Source: Pseudomonas aegrilactucae (GTDB lineage Bacteria > Pseudomonadota > Gammaproteobacteria > Pseudomonadales > Pseudomonadaceae). Taken from it: DNA of 47,555 nucleotides. Location: NCBI RefSeq assembly GCF_019168305.1, contig NZ_JAHTBI010000021.1, positions 1 through 47,555 of the forward strand. The letters run 5' to 3'. Shown piece after piece: positions 1 to 8,911 of this stretch. Positions within the stretch are counted from its first letter, which is position 1; the number at the start of each line of letters is the position of its first letter. The notes beneath the pieces are model-generated. The model saw only the letters and a program-made list of their open reading frames with translations, ran no database searches and was not told the DNA's origin. A program made the position numbers and the translations under genes.

Positions 1-270
1 GAGTGATCGACATGACGAAGCCTGACTGCCTGCCTGGCGCCTTGCCTCATTGGCCTGCAAGAGCGCAATCGTGGGGGGCATCGCCCTCACCGCCGGTCGG
101 GACTTGACCGCAGGGACGAGAATCGGGGTGCCGGCAGCCTGGTCAAAGCAGGCCAGGCGCTCCAGCGAAGAAACAATACGGGTGCAGTCCCGATCCGTCG
201 CAGGCGTTGCCGCGACCTGTGCGCACCAGAGCAATGTGCCGGCGATCACACAGCCGATGTAGCTATTCAT
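1..270 (-). CDS. VasI-like T6SS-associated protein, N-terminal part (cut by window edge)
   Basis: Reading the minus strand from the ATG at 268-270 gives an open frame of 90 codons that runs off the window. It starts with a signal-peptide-like stretch (IGCVIAGTLLWCAQVAA), followed by DCTRI, then LERLACFD and AAGTP. This pattern is typical of the small periplasmic VasI/TagO-type proteins encoded beside VasH-type regulators in T6SS clusters. Its start lies inside the end of the regulator gene: the regulator stop is at 263-265, so the genes overlap by 8 bases and are probably translationally coupled. The role of this family is poorly defined; some members affect peptidoglycan or effector-linked functions. 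The family assignment rests on the short N-terminal motif and the position. Confidence 0.7.
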   Translation of the reverse strand, partial: MNSYIGCVIAGTLLWCAQVAATPATDRDCTRIVSSLERLACFDQAAGTPILVPAVKSRPAVRAMPPTIALLQANEARRQAGSQASSCRSL

Positions 271-1828
271 GAGACGCAGCCTCCAGGCTCCATTTCTGAC
301 ATTTGCGGGCCAGCGTCCGCTTGGGTACGCCCAGACTCTCCGCCGCCCTCCTGCGCGAGCCGCCAAGCTGCTGCAAACGCGCATCGATCATCAGGCGCTC
401 GAAGGCTTCCAGAGCCTGCGGAAGATCGTCGGTCGCCAACAGCGACTGGAGCGCTTCGCCACCTGCCGATGAAGGCACGCGCTTTTCAGGCGCTGACGCC
501 AGCGAGTGATGCATGAGCTGCCTCAGCACCTCGTGCTCGATCGGCTGGCCGCAAGGTGTTCGCTCGCAGGCCGCCATCACAAGGTTGCGAAGCTCACGGA
601 TGTTTCCCGGAAACGAATGCGCATACAGCAACTGCAGGCTCGCGGCAGTAGCGCCGGCGACGAAGCGACGTTCCTGGCCGTTGTGCTCACGCACCAGGGC
701 GGCAACCAACGGCCCCAGGTCCTCGCGCCGGGAGCGCAAGGTGGGCAGGTGAAGGCTCAGTTGGCAGATACGGAAATACAGGTCTTGCCGAAAACGCCCC
801 TCGCGTACGCGTTGGGACAGCGGTTGATGGGTTGCGCAGAGCAGGCGGAAGTCAGAGTTCCGTTCCTCGACCGCTCCGACGGGTCGGTACTTTTTCTCGT
901 TCAGCAATCGCAGCAAGGTGCCCTGAAGCGGCAACGGCATATCGCCAATCTCATCGAGGAACAGGGTTCCGCCATCGGCTGCGGCCACCAGGCCTTCGCG
1001 GGCCTCAGTGGCCCCGGTGTAAGCGCCTCGCGTACAACCGAACAGTTCAGCTTCGATCAGGTCCTTGGGTATGGCGGCGCAGTTGAGCGGAACAAACGCA
1101 TGCCCACTGCGGCAGGAAGCCTGATGGATCAACCAGGCGGCGTGGTCCTTTCCAGCGCCGGTCTCGCCGGTGATCAATACGGCAAGCCTGGACTCGGCCA
1201 GCAGCAGGAGCTCGTCACGAAGCTGTCGCGCTATCGCGCTATCGCCCACGAATTCCCGCTTGATCAGCGTGCGTGCTTCAAGGCGCTGCGCCTGCATGGG
1301 CTCGTCGGGCGTACGTCTGCCGCATCCCATCTGATGCTCAGACAATGTGCCAAACAGGCATTGGTACACCGCCATGACGGCGGCCCAGGTTCGATCATTT
1401 CGCCATGCATGCAACGTACTTGCCTCGCCGCTGAGCAATAGCACCCCGCGCGACTGACCCTGATCATCGAGAATCGGCCATGCCAGCAGCGCCGCTCGCG
1501 CGCCCAACACGGTGCGCAATGCATCGAAATCCGCCCCTAGTCCGAGCAGACCGCAGGGTTGCTCAACCAGGCAAACCTCCTTGGTGTGCATGCAGTACCA
1601 CAGGGGGCTATCAAGCCTCGCCCCGGAGATAGGCGGCAGCACCTCCAGGGCTACACCCTCACTGGCTACCGCATGCAACTGCTCGCCCAAGGCATCACGC
1701 AGGTAACAAAGCGCCGTTGCAACTTCACTGTACAGGCGCACGCCTTGCAATAAGCGCACGGCCAACTCGGTGACATGCCCAGCATTGGCTAACGCCTGAA
1801 CAATCCCTGCCACCCCTACCGCATCCAT
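263..1828 (-). CDS. vasH: sigma54-dependent T6SS transcriptional activator, VasH-like
   Basis: Bacterial enhancer-binding protein of about 521 residues. A GAF-like sensory region fills roughly the first 180 residues, followed by an AAA+ domain. Walker A is GETGAGKD (about 221-228). The sigma54-contact loop reads GAYTGA (about 268-273) instead of the commoner GAFTGA, a known functional variant. Walker B is GGTLFLDEIGD (about 286-296). A Fis-type helix-turn-helix (RRAAESLGVPKRTLARKCQKW) lies near the C-terminus. VasH proteins use ATP hydrolysis to open sigma54 promoters of hcp and other T6SS genes. I chose the ATG at 1828 because GAGGG lies at good distance upstream; a GTG six codons earlier is possible. 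It is transcribed divergently from tssB. The sigma54 promoter and palindromes before hcp (11196-11440) are its likely targets. Confidence 0.9.
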   Translation of the reverse strand: MDAVGVAGIVQALANAGHVTELAVRLLQGVRLYSEVATALCYLRDALGEQLHAVASEGVALEVLPPISGARLDSPLWYCMHTKEVCLVEQPCGLLGLGADFDALRTVLGARAALLAWPILDDQGQSRGVLLLSGEASTLHAWRNDRTWAAVMAVYQCLFGTLSEHQMGCGRRTPDEPMQAQRLEARTLIKREFVGDSAIARQLRDELLLLAESRLAVLITGETGAGKDHAAWLIHQASCRSGHAFVPLNCAAIPKDLIEAELFGCTRGAYTGATEAREGLVAAADGGTLFLDEIGDMPLPLQGTLLRLLNEKKYRPVGAVEERNSDFRLLCATHQPLSQRVREGRFRQDLYFRICQLSLHLPTLRSRREDLGPLVAALVREHNGQERRFVAGATAASLQLLYAHSFPGNIRELRNLVMAACERTPCGQPIEHEVLRQLMHHSLASAPEKRVPSSAGGEALQSLLATDDLPQALEAFERLMIDARLQQLGGSRRRAAESLGVPKRTLARKCQKWSLEAASHE

Positions 1829-2280
1829 GAAAAACCCTCGCACCACGTCAAACTATGCATATGAAAAAACATTATTCCCGTTGAGTTCCGGTACTCAAAC
1901 TGGCCACATCTCCAACAACCGTTACAAATCAACGAGCACATTCAACCCAGAACGCGATCCGCTGCAACCCCCAACTCGCAAGCCGAAACTTAAGACCAAC
2001 TTTATCAGTAGGGAATCGCCCAACCTCCTAGGGGCCGTGGACTCTAGCCTGCCAAGAAGCACATAGACAAACAAATATTAACTTACATTTTATGCGACTA
2101 CTTTTTCTATTAATTTCGTAGCATTTATATCTGCCACGCACGGTCAGAAACAAACCAGGCGTAATCAGCCAACAACAAAAAGATAAATCCTACATTGCAC
2201 AAAATAAAATCCTACTCAAAAAACAGAAATACAAGTAGGCCGCAATAAAGCAACTATTAAAGTAAAAGAGGGAATTTTTA
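1829..2280. other. AT-rich divergent intergenic region between regulator and tssB
   Basis: About 450 bases without a credible gene, clearly richer in A and T than its flanks, especially from 2060 to 2280. It must hold the promoters for the regulator (leftward) and the tssBCEFG operon (rightward). The tssB ribosome site GAGGGA lies at about 2268-2273. I see no copy of the 15-base palindrome found before hcp. Two GG-N10-GC spacings occur on the plus strand (2038-2053 and 2237-2252); the first is listed separately. Confidence 0.6.
2038..2053 (+). promoter_or_regulatory. weak candidate sigma54 promoter upstream of tssB
   Basis: TGGACTCTAGCCTGCC has the required GG-N10-GC spacing. Its -12 half (CCTGCC) is the same as in the hcp promoter, but the -24 half matches only in TGG. 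The leader to tssB would be over 200 bases. It is supported only by this resemblance and by the neighbouring sigma54 activator. Confidence 0.3.
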
Positions 2281-2784
2281 ATGTCGAAATCAATAGGCTC
2301 TGTTGCCCCCAAAGAACGCATCAATATCAAGTACGTGCCTGCAACAGGCGATCAACAGTCGGAGGTTGAGCTGCCGCTCAAGCTGCTCATCACTGGGGAC
2401 TTCAAGGGCCAGCCGGAGGAAACCGCGCTGGAGGAACGCCAAGCAGTGCGCATCGACAAGGACACCTTCAACGACGTCCTCGCCAAAGCGGATATCCAGC
2501 TGGCGATGTCGGTGCCCTCAACGCTCAGCAAGGACCCAGAGGCGCAGTTGCCCGTGCACCTGAGCTTCAAATCGATCAACGACTTCGGTCCTGACTCGAT
2601 TGCGCGCCAGGTGCCGGAGTTGAACAAGCTGCTAGAACTGCGCGAAGCGCTGGTTGCCCTCAAGGGCCCGCTGGGCAACGTCCCGGCATTTCGCAGACAG
2701 CTGCAGAGCCTGCTGGCAGACGAAGAGGCGCGCGCGCGCCTGGCCAGTGAACTCAACCTGGTGCTGGATACCCCGCAAGACTGA
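2281..2784 (+). CDS. tssB: T6SS contractile sheath small subunit TssB (VipA)
   Basis: Protein of 167 residues, the usual TssB length. TssB and TssC form the cytoplasmic contractile sheath around the Hcp tube; contraction drives the spike into a target cell. Family features are the basic N-terminus ending in RINIKYVP, the LPLKLLITGDF segment, and the later stretch LPVHLSFKSINDFGPDSIARQVPEL, of which the FKS.NDF.PD core is diagnostic. The start has a strong ribosome site (GAGGGA). It is the first gene of a plus-strand operon and is followed after 82 bases by tssC. Identification is secure. Confidence 0.95.
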   Translation: MSKSIGSVAPKERINIKYVPATGDQQSEVELPLKLLITGDFKGQPEETALEERQAVRIDKDTFNDVLAKADIQLAMSVPSTLSKDPEAQLPVHLSFKSINDFGPDSIARQVPELNKLLELREALVALKGPLGNVPAFRRQLQSLLADEEARARLASELNLVLDTPQD

Positions 2785-2866
2785 TCCGTGATGCCTGAGC
2801 CGACTTCACGACTGGCTCCGTCGCTCAAGCACAGCCCTACTCTGCGCGTTCAAAAGGAAGATCTAC

Positions 2867-4345
2867 ATGCCAACACAAAGCGCCACTGCCACCCTGCTCG
2901 ACACTCAGACACCACCCGGCCTGCTGGACCAGATCATGGCCGAAACCCTGATGCAGCCCTCCCAGGAGGGCTACCTGATCGCCAAACGCGGGGTCGCGGC
3001 GTTCATCACCGAGATCATCCAGAGCGACGAGCCGCAGCAGGCGGTCAACAAGCAGATGGTCGATCAGATGATCAGCGAAGTGGACCGGGCCCTGAGTACA
3101 CAGATGGACCAGATTCTCCATCAACCAGAGTTCCAGCACCTGGAATCGGCCTGGCGCGGCCTGAAGCTGCTGGTGGACCGCACCGATTTTCGCGAGAACA
3201 TCAAGCTGGAAGTCCTCCACGCTACCAAAGAAGAACTCCTCGAAGACTTCGAAAACGCCGGCGACATCACCCGCAGCGGTTTGTACAAGCACGTCTACAC
3301 CGCTGGGTTCGGGCAGTTCGGCGGCGAGCCGGTGGCCAGCATGATCGGCAACTACACCTTCGGCCCTTCCTCCCCGGACATCAAGCTGCTCAGCTATGTC
3401 GCCTCGGTCGGCGCGATGTCGCACGCCCCGTTCGTCACCGCCGCCAGCCCCGAGTTCTTCAACATCGAGGGCTTTGAAGACCTGCCCAACCTGAAAGAGG
3501 TCAAGGATATCTTCGAGGGCCCGCGGCACGCCAAATGGCGGGGCCTGCGTGAGTCCGAAGACGCCCGCTACCTCGCGCTGACCATGCCACGCTTCCTGTT
3601 GCGCCAGCCTTACCACACCGTCGAGCAGCCGGTGTCGAGCTTCGCCTACGACGAGTCGGTCGATGCCAGGCACGACAACTACCTGTGGGGCAACACCGCC
3701 TACCTGATGGCCACGCGCATCAACGAGAGCTTCGCCCGTTACCGCTGGTGCCCGAACATCATCGGGCCGCAGTCTGGCGGCACGGTCGACGACCTGCCGG
3801 TGCACCTGTACGAATCCCTGGGCCAATTGCAGGCCAAGATTCCAACTGAGGTGCTGGTCTCGGACCGCAAGGAATACGAGTTGTCCGAAGAAGGCTTCAT
3901 CCCGCTGACCATGCGCAAGGACAGCGACAACGCGGCGTTCTTCTCCGCCAACTCGATCCAGCGCCCGAAAAGCTTCCCCAAGACGCCTGAAGGTCAGGAA
4001 GCCCAGACCAACTACAAGCTGGGTACCCAACTGCCCTACCTGTTCATCGTCAACCGCCTGGCGCACTACCTGAAAGTGCTGCAACGCGAGCAGATCGGCA
4101 GCTGGAAGGAACGCCAGGACCTGGAAGCCGAACTCAACCGCTGGATCAAGCAGTACGTGGCCGACCAGGAGAACCCTTCAGCCGATGTGCGTAGCCGTCG
4201 CCCCCTGCGCGCCGCACGAATCGAAGTACAGGACGTGGCAGGCAACCCGGGCTGGTATCAGGTAGCCCTGTCGGTGCGCCCGCATTTCAAGTACATGGGC
4301 GCAAGCTTCGAGATTTCGCTGGTCGGGCGGCTGGACACCCAGTAA
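2867..4345 (+). CDS. tssC: T6SS contractile sheath large subunit TssC (VipB)
   Basis: Protein of 492 residues, normal for TssC. It pairs with TssB to build the sheath, which the ClpV ATPase (not in this window) disassembles after firing. Conserved stretches include HLESAWRGLKLLVDRTDF, the YTFGPSSPDIKLL segment, MSHAPFVTAASPEFF, FARYRWCPNIIGPQSGG, and the C-terminal HFKYMGASFEISLVGRLD. The ATG is preceded by GGAAG. The gene is complete, with no interruption. tssE begins 12 bases after its stop. Confidence 0.96.
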   Translation: MPTQSATATLLDTQTPPGLLDQIMAETLMQPSQEGYLIAKRGVAAFITEIIQSDEPQQAVNKQMVDQMISEVDRALSTQMDQILHQPEFQHLESAWRGLKLLVDRTDFRENIKLEVLHATKEELLEDFENAGDITRSGLYKHVYTAGFGQFGGEPVASMIGNYTFGPSSPDIKLLSYVASVGAMSHAPFVTAASPEFFNIEGFEDLPNLKEVKDIFEGPRHAKWRGLRESEDARYLALTMPRFLLRQPYHTVEQPVSSFAYDESVDARHDNYLWGNTAYLMATRINESFARYRWCPNIIGPQSGGTVDDLPVHLYESLGQLQAKIPTEVLVSDRKEYELSEEGFIPLTMRKDSDNAAFFSANSIQRPKSFPKTPEGQEAQTNYKLGTQLPYLFIVNRLAHYLKVLQREQIGSWKERQDLEAELNRWIKQYVADQENPSADVRSRRPLRAARIEVQDVAGNPGWYQVALSVRPHFKYMGASFEISLVGRLDTQ

Positions 4346-4357
4346 CGGAGCACACCG

Positions 4358-4777
4358 ATGCCTAGAAGCAGCGGTCGCGGCAGCCTGTTCGAGCGCCTGG
4401 CCCCGGATGCCAGGCCGTACCACAGCCTGTCACGCGCAGAGCAGACCACGCTGCGCATTGACGCCATCAAGTCGCACCTGGAACGCCTGTTCAACGCCCG
4501 TCAGGGCTGCTCGCAGAGCCGCCCTGATCTGGGCTTGAGCGACTTCAATGGCCATTGCGGCGGTACGGACCTGATGGCCCGCATCGGCGCCGACATCCGG
4601 CGCACGGTGGAAGCCTTCGAGCCCCGCCTGACGGTGCTCGGCCTGCACTTCCGCCCGAATCCCGGCGCGCCATTGGAGCTTAACTTCCGGCTCGACTGCC
4701 AAGTGCGCAGCCATTACCAGGATGAGTCCGTGCAGATCGACCTGGTCATCAATCATCGACACACCCAAGTCAAATGA
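4358..4777 (+). CDS. tssE: T6SS baseplate subunit TssE (gp25-like)
   Basis: Protein of 139 residues related to phage T4 gp25. TssE sits in the baseplate wedge, where it nucleates sheath assembly. Visible family features are the N-terminal SLFERL, the helix IKSHLERLFNARQG, then LGLSDFNG and the C-terminal LNFRLDCQVRSH region, which is the LYSOZYME-like gp25 fold signature. It lies between tssC and tssF with short gaps of 12 and 7 bases, typical of a translationally linked operon. Confidence 0.93.
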   Translation: MPRSSGRGSLFERLAPDARPYHSLSRAEQTTLRIDAIKSHLERLFNARQGCSQSRPDLGLSDFNGHCGGTDLMARIGADIRRTVEAFEPRLTVLGLHFRPNPGAPLELNFRLDCQVRSHYQDESVQIDLVINHRHTQVK

Positions 4778-4784
4778 GAACCCC

Positions 4785-6551
4785 ATGCCCTTGAGACAAG
4801 GCTTTCGCGACGAATTGCACTACCTGCGCGAACTGGGCCGTGAGTTTGCCGAAGACAACCCCCAGCTGGCGCGCTTTCTCGGCGAACAGAGCGGCGATCC
4901 GGACGTGGAGCGGCTGTTGGAAGGCTTCGCCTTCCTCACCGCAAAGCTGCGCCTGAAGATCGATGACGATCTTCCCGAGCTGACCCACTCCATGCTGCAG
5001 ATGCTCTGGCCCAACTACCTGCGCCCGCTGCCGAGCGCGACCATCATGCGCTTCGACCCGCTGCGTCAGGCGATCACCGAGCGCCAGGTGCTACCCAAGG
5101 GTACCCGCCTGTTCTCGGTACCGGTCGACGGCATCAGCTGCGAATTTCGCACCTGCACCGACGTCGTGCTGTTCCCGCTTGAAATGAACCTGATAAGCGA
5201 TACCCACTCCCGCGACAAGTCCATTGTGCGCATCGACCTGGGGACAACCTGCGATCAAGCCCTGAACAGCATGGGCTGCGATCAACTGGACTTTCATCTC
5301 AGTGGTGACGACAGCAACGCACTGACGCTCTATCTGTGGCTGGCCAACTACCTCAAGGAGGTGCGGCTGATGTGCAATGGCGAGGTACGCTGCCTGCCAT
5401 CGAGCGCCCTGCGGTTCCCCGGTTTCAGCCCCGATGAAGCGTTGCTGCCGTACCCGCGCAACGTGTTCGATGGCTACCGCATCCTGCAGGAATATTTCGT
5501 TTTCCCCCAACGCTTCCATTTCTTCAGCGTTGCTCAGTTGAGCACCCTGTGGCCGGCAGCGAGCGCCGACCAGGTACGCATCGAGTTTCATTTCGACCGA
5601 CCAATGCCCGCCGGTACACGAATTGGCGATGGGGATATCAGCCTGTACTGCGCCCCTGCGATCAACCTGTTCGAGCACAGCGCCGAACCGATCGATCTGG
5701 ACGGACGCGGGGAGCAGGTGCACCTGCAGCCCAGCGGACAACGCCCGTTCGCCTATGAAATCTTCAGCGTCGACGAGGTGGTCGGCTGGCGACGCAACAG
5801 CGAGGGCGACCAAGCGGACAAGCTGCGCGTGTTCCACCCCTTCGAATCCTTTGCCCACGAAATCGAGACAGCACAGGGTCGTACTGCCTTGTATTACCGC
5901 TGCCGTGTCGAAGAATCACTGCGCTACCGTGGCCTTCAGCACCGCATTGCCTTTGTTCGTGGGGACGAGAGCGCCTACATCGGCGAACGGGAAACGATTT
6001 CGGTTCAGCTGACCTGCACCAATCGCGACCTGCCACTGGCATTGGGCGTGGGCGACATCTGCCTGGCCACCGAAGCCACCCCCACCTTCGCCACCTACAG
6101 CAACATCACCTGCCCCACACGGCCCTATCGCCCGGTGCTCGACGGCAGCCTGCAGTGGACGTTGATCTCCAACCTCTCCCTGAACTATCTGTCGCTGCTG
6201 TCGGCAGAACCGCTCAAGGCCGTGATCCGCGCCTACGACTTTGCCGCGCTGCACGACATCCAGCAGGCCAGGGCCACACGCAAACGCCTGGATGGCATCG
6301 GGCAAGCGAAGACCGAGCCACTGGACTGGATGATGAAGGGCCTGCCCATCCGCGGCATGAGCACACAGCTGGAGATGGACCAGAGCGCCTTCCTCTGCGA
6401 AGGCGACCTGTACCTGTTCGCCACCGTGCTCTCCCACTTCTTCGCGCTGTACGCGAGCATCAACTCCTTTCACAAGCTGGACGTGATCAACACCAGCAAT
6501 AACGAGCACTACACATGGCACCCGTTGACCGGCCGACAACCCGTGATCTAG
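4785..6551 (+). CDS. tssF: T6SS baseplate subunit TssF
   Basis: Protein of 588 residues, standard for TssF. It forms the baseplate wedge with TssG and TssE. The start is the ATG at 4785, seven bases after tssE; the N-terminus MPLRQGFRDELHYLRELGREFA matches the family pattern of a helix followed by NPQLARFLGE and DPDVERLLEGFAFLTAKLRLK. Further family segments are PELTHSMLQMLWPNYLRPLPS and, near the end, DLYLFATVLSHFFALYASINSF. An upstream in-frame start at 4722 would lie inside tssE and is unlikely. tssG starts inside the last 37 bases. Confidence 0.95.
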   Translation: MPLRQGFRDELHYLRELGREFAEDNPQLARFLGEQSGDPDVERLLEGFAFLTAKLRLKIDDDLPELTHSMLQMLWPNYLRPLPSATIMRFDPLRQAITERQVLPKGTRLFSVPVDGISCEFRTCTDVVLFPLEMNLISDTHSRDKSIVRIDLGTTCDQALNSMGCDQLDFHLSGDDSNALTLYLWLANYLKEVRLMCNGEVRCLPSSALRFPGFSPDEALLPYPRNVFDGYRILQEYFVFPQRFHFFSVAQLSTLWPAASADQVRIEFHFDRPMPAGTRIGDGDISLYCAPAINLFEHSAEPIDLDGRGEQVHLQPSGQRPFAYEIFSVDEVVGWRRNSEGDQADKLRVFHPFESFAHEIETAQGRTALYYRCRVEESLRYRGLQHRIAFVRGDESAYIGERETISVQLTCTNRDLPLALGVGDICLATEATPTFATYSNITCPTRPYRPVLDGSLQWTLISNLSLNYLSLLSAEPLKAVIRAYDFAALHDIQQARATRKRLDGIGQAKTEPLDWMMKGLPIRGMSTQLEMDQSAFLCEGDLYLFATVLSHFFALYASINSFHKLDVINTSNNEHYTWHPLTGRQPVI

Positions 6552-7529
6552 CTGACACCCTGCTGGCGGATGCGCATAACTACTCGTTTTTCCAGTTGCT
6601 GGAACACCTGCACAAGCTGCACGGTGACAACCTGGAAAGCGCCGAGGCGTTCACCGCACCGCAGCGTCGGCTACGCCTGCAAAGCTCGCCCGGCCTGAAC
6701 TTCCCCACCTCCGATGTCGCCGAGGCGGCGCGCGGGGAGCAAGAGGGCCGCTACCGGGTGCAGGCGAACTTCTTTGGCCTGCATGGCAGCGACTCCCCCC
6801 TGCCCGGCTACTATCTGGACGCCAGCGCGTACGAGTACGCCCAGGGCAACGGCATACGACCTGCCTTCCTGGACTACTTCAACCACTCGCTGCTGAATCT
6901 GTTGCACCAGGCGTGGCGCAAGTATCGCTACTACCGGCGCTTCCAGCAGCAGGCCACCGATGGCTTCTCACGCTACGTGTTCGCACTGATCGGCCTCAAC
7001 GACCAGCAACTGCGCGGCACCACGCCGCTGCCCTGGAGCCGCCTGCTCAGCTACGCAGGCGTCATCGCCAGTCGCAGTCGTGCGCCTGCCACCGTTGCCG
7101 GCATCATCGCGCACTGCTTCGACCTTCATCAGGTCTCCATCCGGGAGTTCGAGGTACGCGAGGTCATCATCGCCAAGGCGCAGCGCAACGTGATCGGCAC
7201 GCAGACCTGCGTACTGGGCCAGACATTTTTTGCCGGTGGCAAAACCCGCACCCGCAGCAGCAAGTTCACCCTGGTCATCGCCGGGCTGGATCAGGCGCGG
7301 TTTCGCGACTTCCTGCCCAGCGGCATCAACCATCAACGCCTGTGCAGGCTGATCGAGTTCCTGCTGCGCGATGCCACCGCCTACGACGTGGAGCTTCGCC
7401 TGAAGCAGGAAGAGGCGCCCCCCCTTCAGCCTGCGCCGAGAGCATGGCACCCACGTGGGCTGGACCAGCTTTATCGACCACAAGACACGTCAGCAACTAC
7501 CTGTCGTACGTATCAAGGTGCGCTCATGA
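6515..7529 (+). CDS. tssG: T6SS baseplate subunit TssG, frameshifted at a C7 tract near its end
   Basis: TssG binds TssF in the baseplate wedge. The first 300 residues are ordinary TssG: FFQLLEHLHKLHGD, LRLQSSPGLNFPTSDV, VQANFFGLHGSDSPLP. At 7418-7424 there are seven C in a row. As written, the frame then leaves the TssG reading, runs through the normal stop and enters the FHA gene in frame, giving one 525-codon frame. With six C the frame would read on as PPFSLRREHGTHVGWTSFID and end VVRIKVRS at a TGA (7527-7529). That fits the usual TssG end (a GWTSWL-like motif) and overlaps the next ATG as ATGA. So I place the true end at 7529 and treat the fusion as the result of one extra C. A sequencing error, a fixed mutation or slippage are all possible. 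Confidence 0.88.
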
Positions 7530-8092
7530 ACCGACACACACCCTCCCCCGGCATTACTCTGGCCATCAGAAACCCGGGCATGCTGATGCACGGCTGCACG
7601 GCCTATCACCGCTTTACCCGCCAAGGCGGGACGCTGGGCAGCCAGCAATGCGACTGGCAATTGCTGGACCAAGCCCAACGCATTCACCCGCTGCACTGCG
7701 AAATTCGCTGGCGGGAAGAAGGCTTCTGCGTCATCGACCACAGCGGCGAAACCTACCTGAATGGCAACGACCTCAGCCTGCCGCCCGGCACCCACGTTCG
7801 GCTCAAGAACGAAGACCAGCTTCAGATCGGTGACTACGTGATCATTGCCTACATAGGTGAACCAAACGGCCCCACCGGCAAACGGCACCTGGGTGAGCAC
7901 TCACTGACCGAGTTGATGAATGGTGACCAGTGCCCGTTGCAGGACCTGGTCCGCCCCTTGCCCGAGCGCGCAGCGCAATTCACCGACGCCTCAGACCTTG
8001 ATCCCCTCATCGCTCTTGAAGCGGCCACTCAACGGTCTCAGGGCACCTGGCTATTCGGTGATCTGTTCACGCCGTCCAAGGGGTCGAAATGA
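7526..8092 (+). CDS. FHA-domain protein of the T6SS (TagH/Fha-like)
   Basis: Protein of 188 residues starting at the ATG at 7526, with AAGGTG at 7514-7519 as ribosome site and an ATGA overlap with the true tssG stop. It carries one forkhead-associated domain: TLAIRNPG near the start, HCEIRWREEGFCVIDHSGETYLNG, then GTHVRLKNEDQLQIGDYVI. The SGETYLNG loop corresponds to the S.NGT phosphothreonine-recognition segment. FHA proteins of T6SS clusters either take part in threonine-phosphorylation control or assemble with the baseplate. No PpkA-like kinase is visible in this window. In the sequence as given, this gene is also joined in frame to tssG because of the C7 tract. tssJ starts on its stop codon (ATGA). 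Confidence 0.82.
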   Translation: MNRHTPSPGITLAIRNPGMLMHGCTAYHRFTRQGGTLGSQQCDWQLLDQAQRIHPLHCEIRWREEGFCVIDHSGETYLNGNDLSLPPGTHVRLKNEDQLQIGDYVIIAYIGEPNGPTGKRHLGEHSLTELMNGDQCPLQDLVRPLPERAAQFTDASDLDPLIALEAATQRSQGTWLFGDLFTPSKGSK

Positions 8093-8868
8093 ACCCTGCC
8101 CCCCTGATGCTACTGGTCTGCCTGGCGCTGGGAGGGTGTACGGCACTCAGCAAGATGGGGCAGGTGATCATGGACCCATCAATCCAGTTAGGTGGAGCGG
8201 GAGACCAGCTCAGTCAGTTCTCGCTGAGCCTGTACGCCAGCCCCACCATCAACCTCAACCCCAGCAGCGCAGTTGACGAACCGCTTGTGCAGAACCACCT
8301 GCAGCTCACCCCGCTGGCGGTGAACCTGAGCGCGGGGGACCCATTGGAACTGACCCAGAAGCTGCAAGCCCTGCTCGATCACCTGTATCAGCAGCACCCG
8401 GCGATATCGCAAATAGAACAGGACGATCTCAACGAGCCTGTCATGTCGCCCGTGGATACCGATGTTGGCAGCTATGAAGATCCGCATATCCAGCTCGGCA
8501 TCAGAACCGTTCGCGTCACGCCAGTTACCGAGGATGTGACCACACCGGTTGCGTTCAAGGTGCTCCAGCTCAAGGACGATTCGCTACTGCTCAATGCGGC
8601 TTACGAGCTGCTTGAAAAAGACCTTGAAAAGGCCTTGGGCAGCACGCTGGTGCAGGTGGACGACTATCGCCTGCTACCCGGTCAGTTCAAGTTCGTGGGC
8701 TTGGAGGAAATCAACGCGAACACACGCTACGTGGCGGTCATCGCGAACTATCACGACCGCGACAAGGCCGAGTGGAAACGTGCGCTGCGCATCGAACCAC
8801 GCGGCCGACAGCACGCCCTGCTTGTTCAGTTCGAAGACGACGGCGTCGTGCTCAAGAACGATGGCTGA
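8089..8868 (+). CDS. tssJ: T6SS outer-membrane lipoprotein TssJ
   Basis: Protein of 259 residues with a lipoprotein signal: the hydrophobic run LMLLVCLALGG is followed by Cys17 (lipobox LGGC). TssJ is anchored in the outer membrane and joins TssM and TssL to form the membrane complex. The body shows the typical LSLYASPTINLNPSS and PLVQNHLQLTPLAVNL start of the transthyretin-like fold. At 259 residues it is longer than the compact TssJ proteins; the C-terminal half, with LQLKDDSLLLNAAYELLEKD and VGLEEINANTRYVAVIANY, is still part of the family pattern. Its start overlaps the FHA gene stop as ATGA. Confidence 0.88.
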   Translation: MNPAPLMLLVCLALGGCTALSKMGQVIMDPSIQLGGAGDQLSQFSLSLYASPTINLNPSSAVDEPLVQNHLQLTPLAVNLSAGDPLELTQKLQALLDHLYQQHPAISQIEQDDLNEPVMSPVDTDVGSYEDPHIQLGIRTVRVTPVTEDVTTPVAFKVLQLKDDSLLLNAAYELLEKDLEKALGSTLVQVDDYRLLPGQFKFVGLEEINANTRYVAVIANYHDRDKAEWKRALRIEPRGRQHALLVQFEDDGVVLKNDG

Positions 8869-8911
8869 AGCGTCCTGCCCTACCTACTCAAATGACCAAG
8901 GAATCCCCCCT

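Noticed and set aside
1827..2066. Plus-strand frame of 79 codons in the divergent region.
   Set aside because: AT-rich, no ribosome site, overlaps the regulator start and lies across the promoter region.
2119..2136. On the minus strand TGGCAGATATAAATGCT looks like a sigma54 promoter for the regulator gene.
   Set aside because: The spacing between GG and GC is 11, not 10; sigma54 rarely tolerates this.
2237..2252. AGGCCGCAATAAAGCA has GG-N10-GC spacing close to tssB.
   Set aside because: Both half sites are poor apart from the invariant pairs and the sequence is AT-rich enough for a chance match.
6515..8092. A natural TssG-FHA fusion protein.
   Set aside because: The correct TssG end and the ATGA start of the FHA gene are present in the next frame; a one-base indel explains the fusion better.
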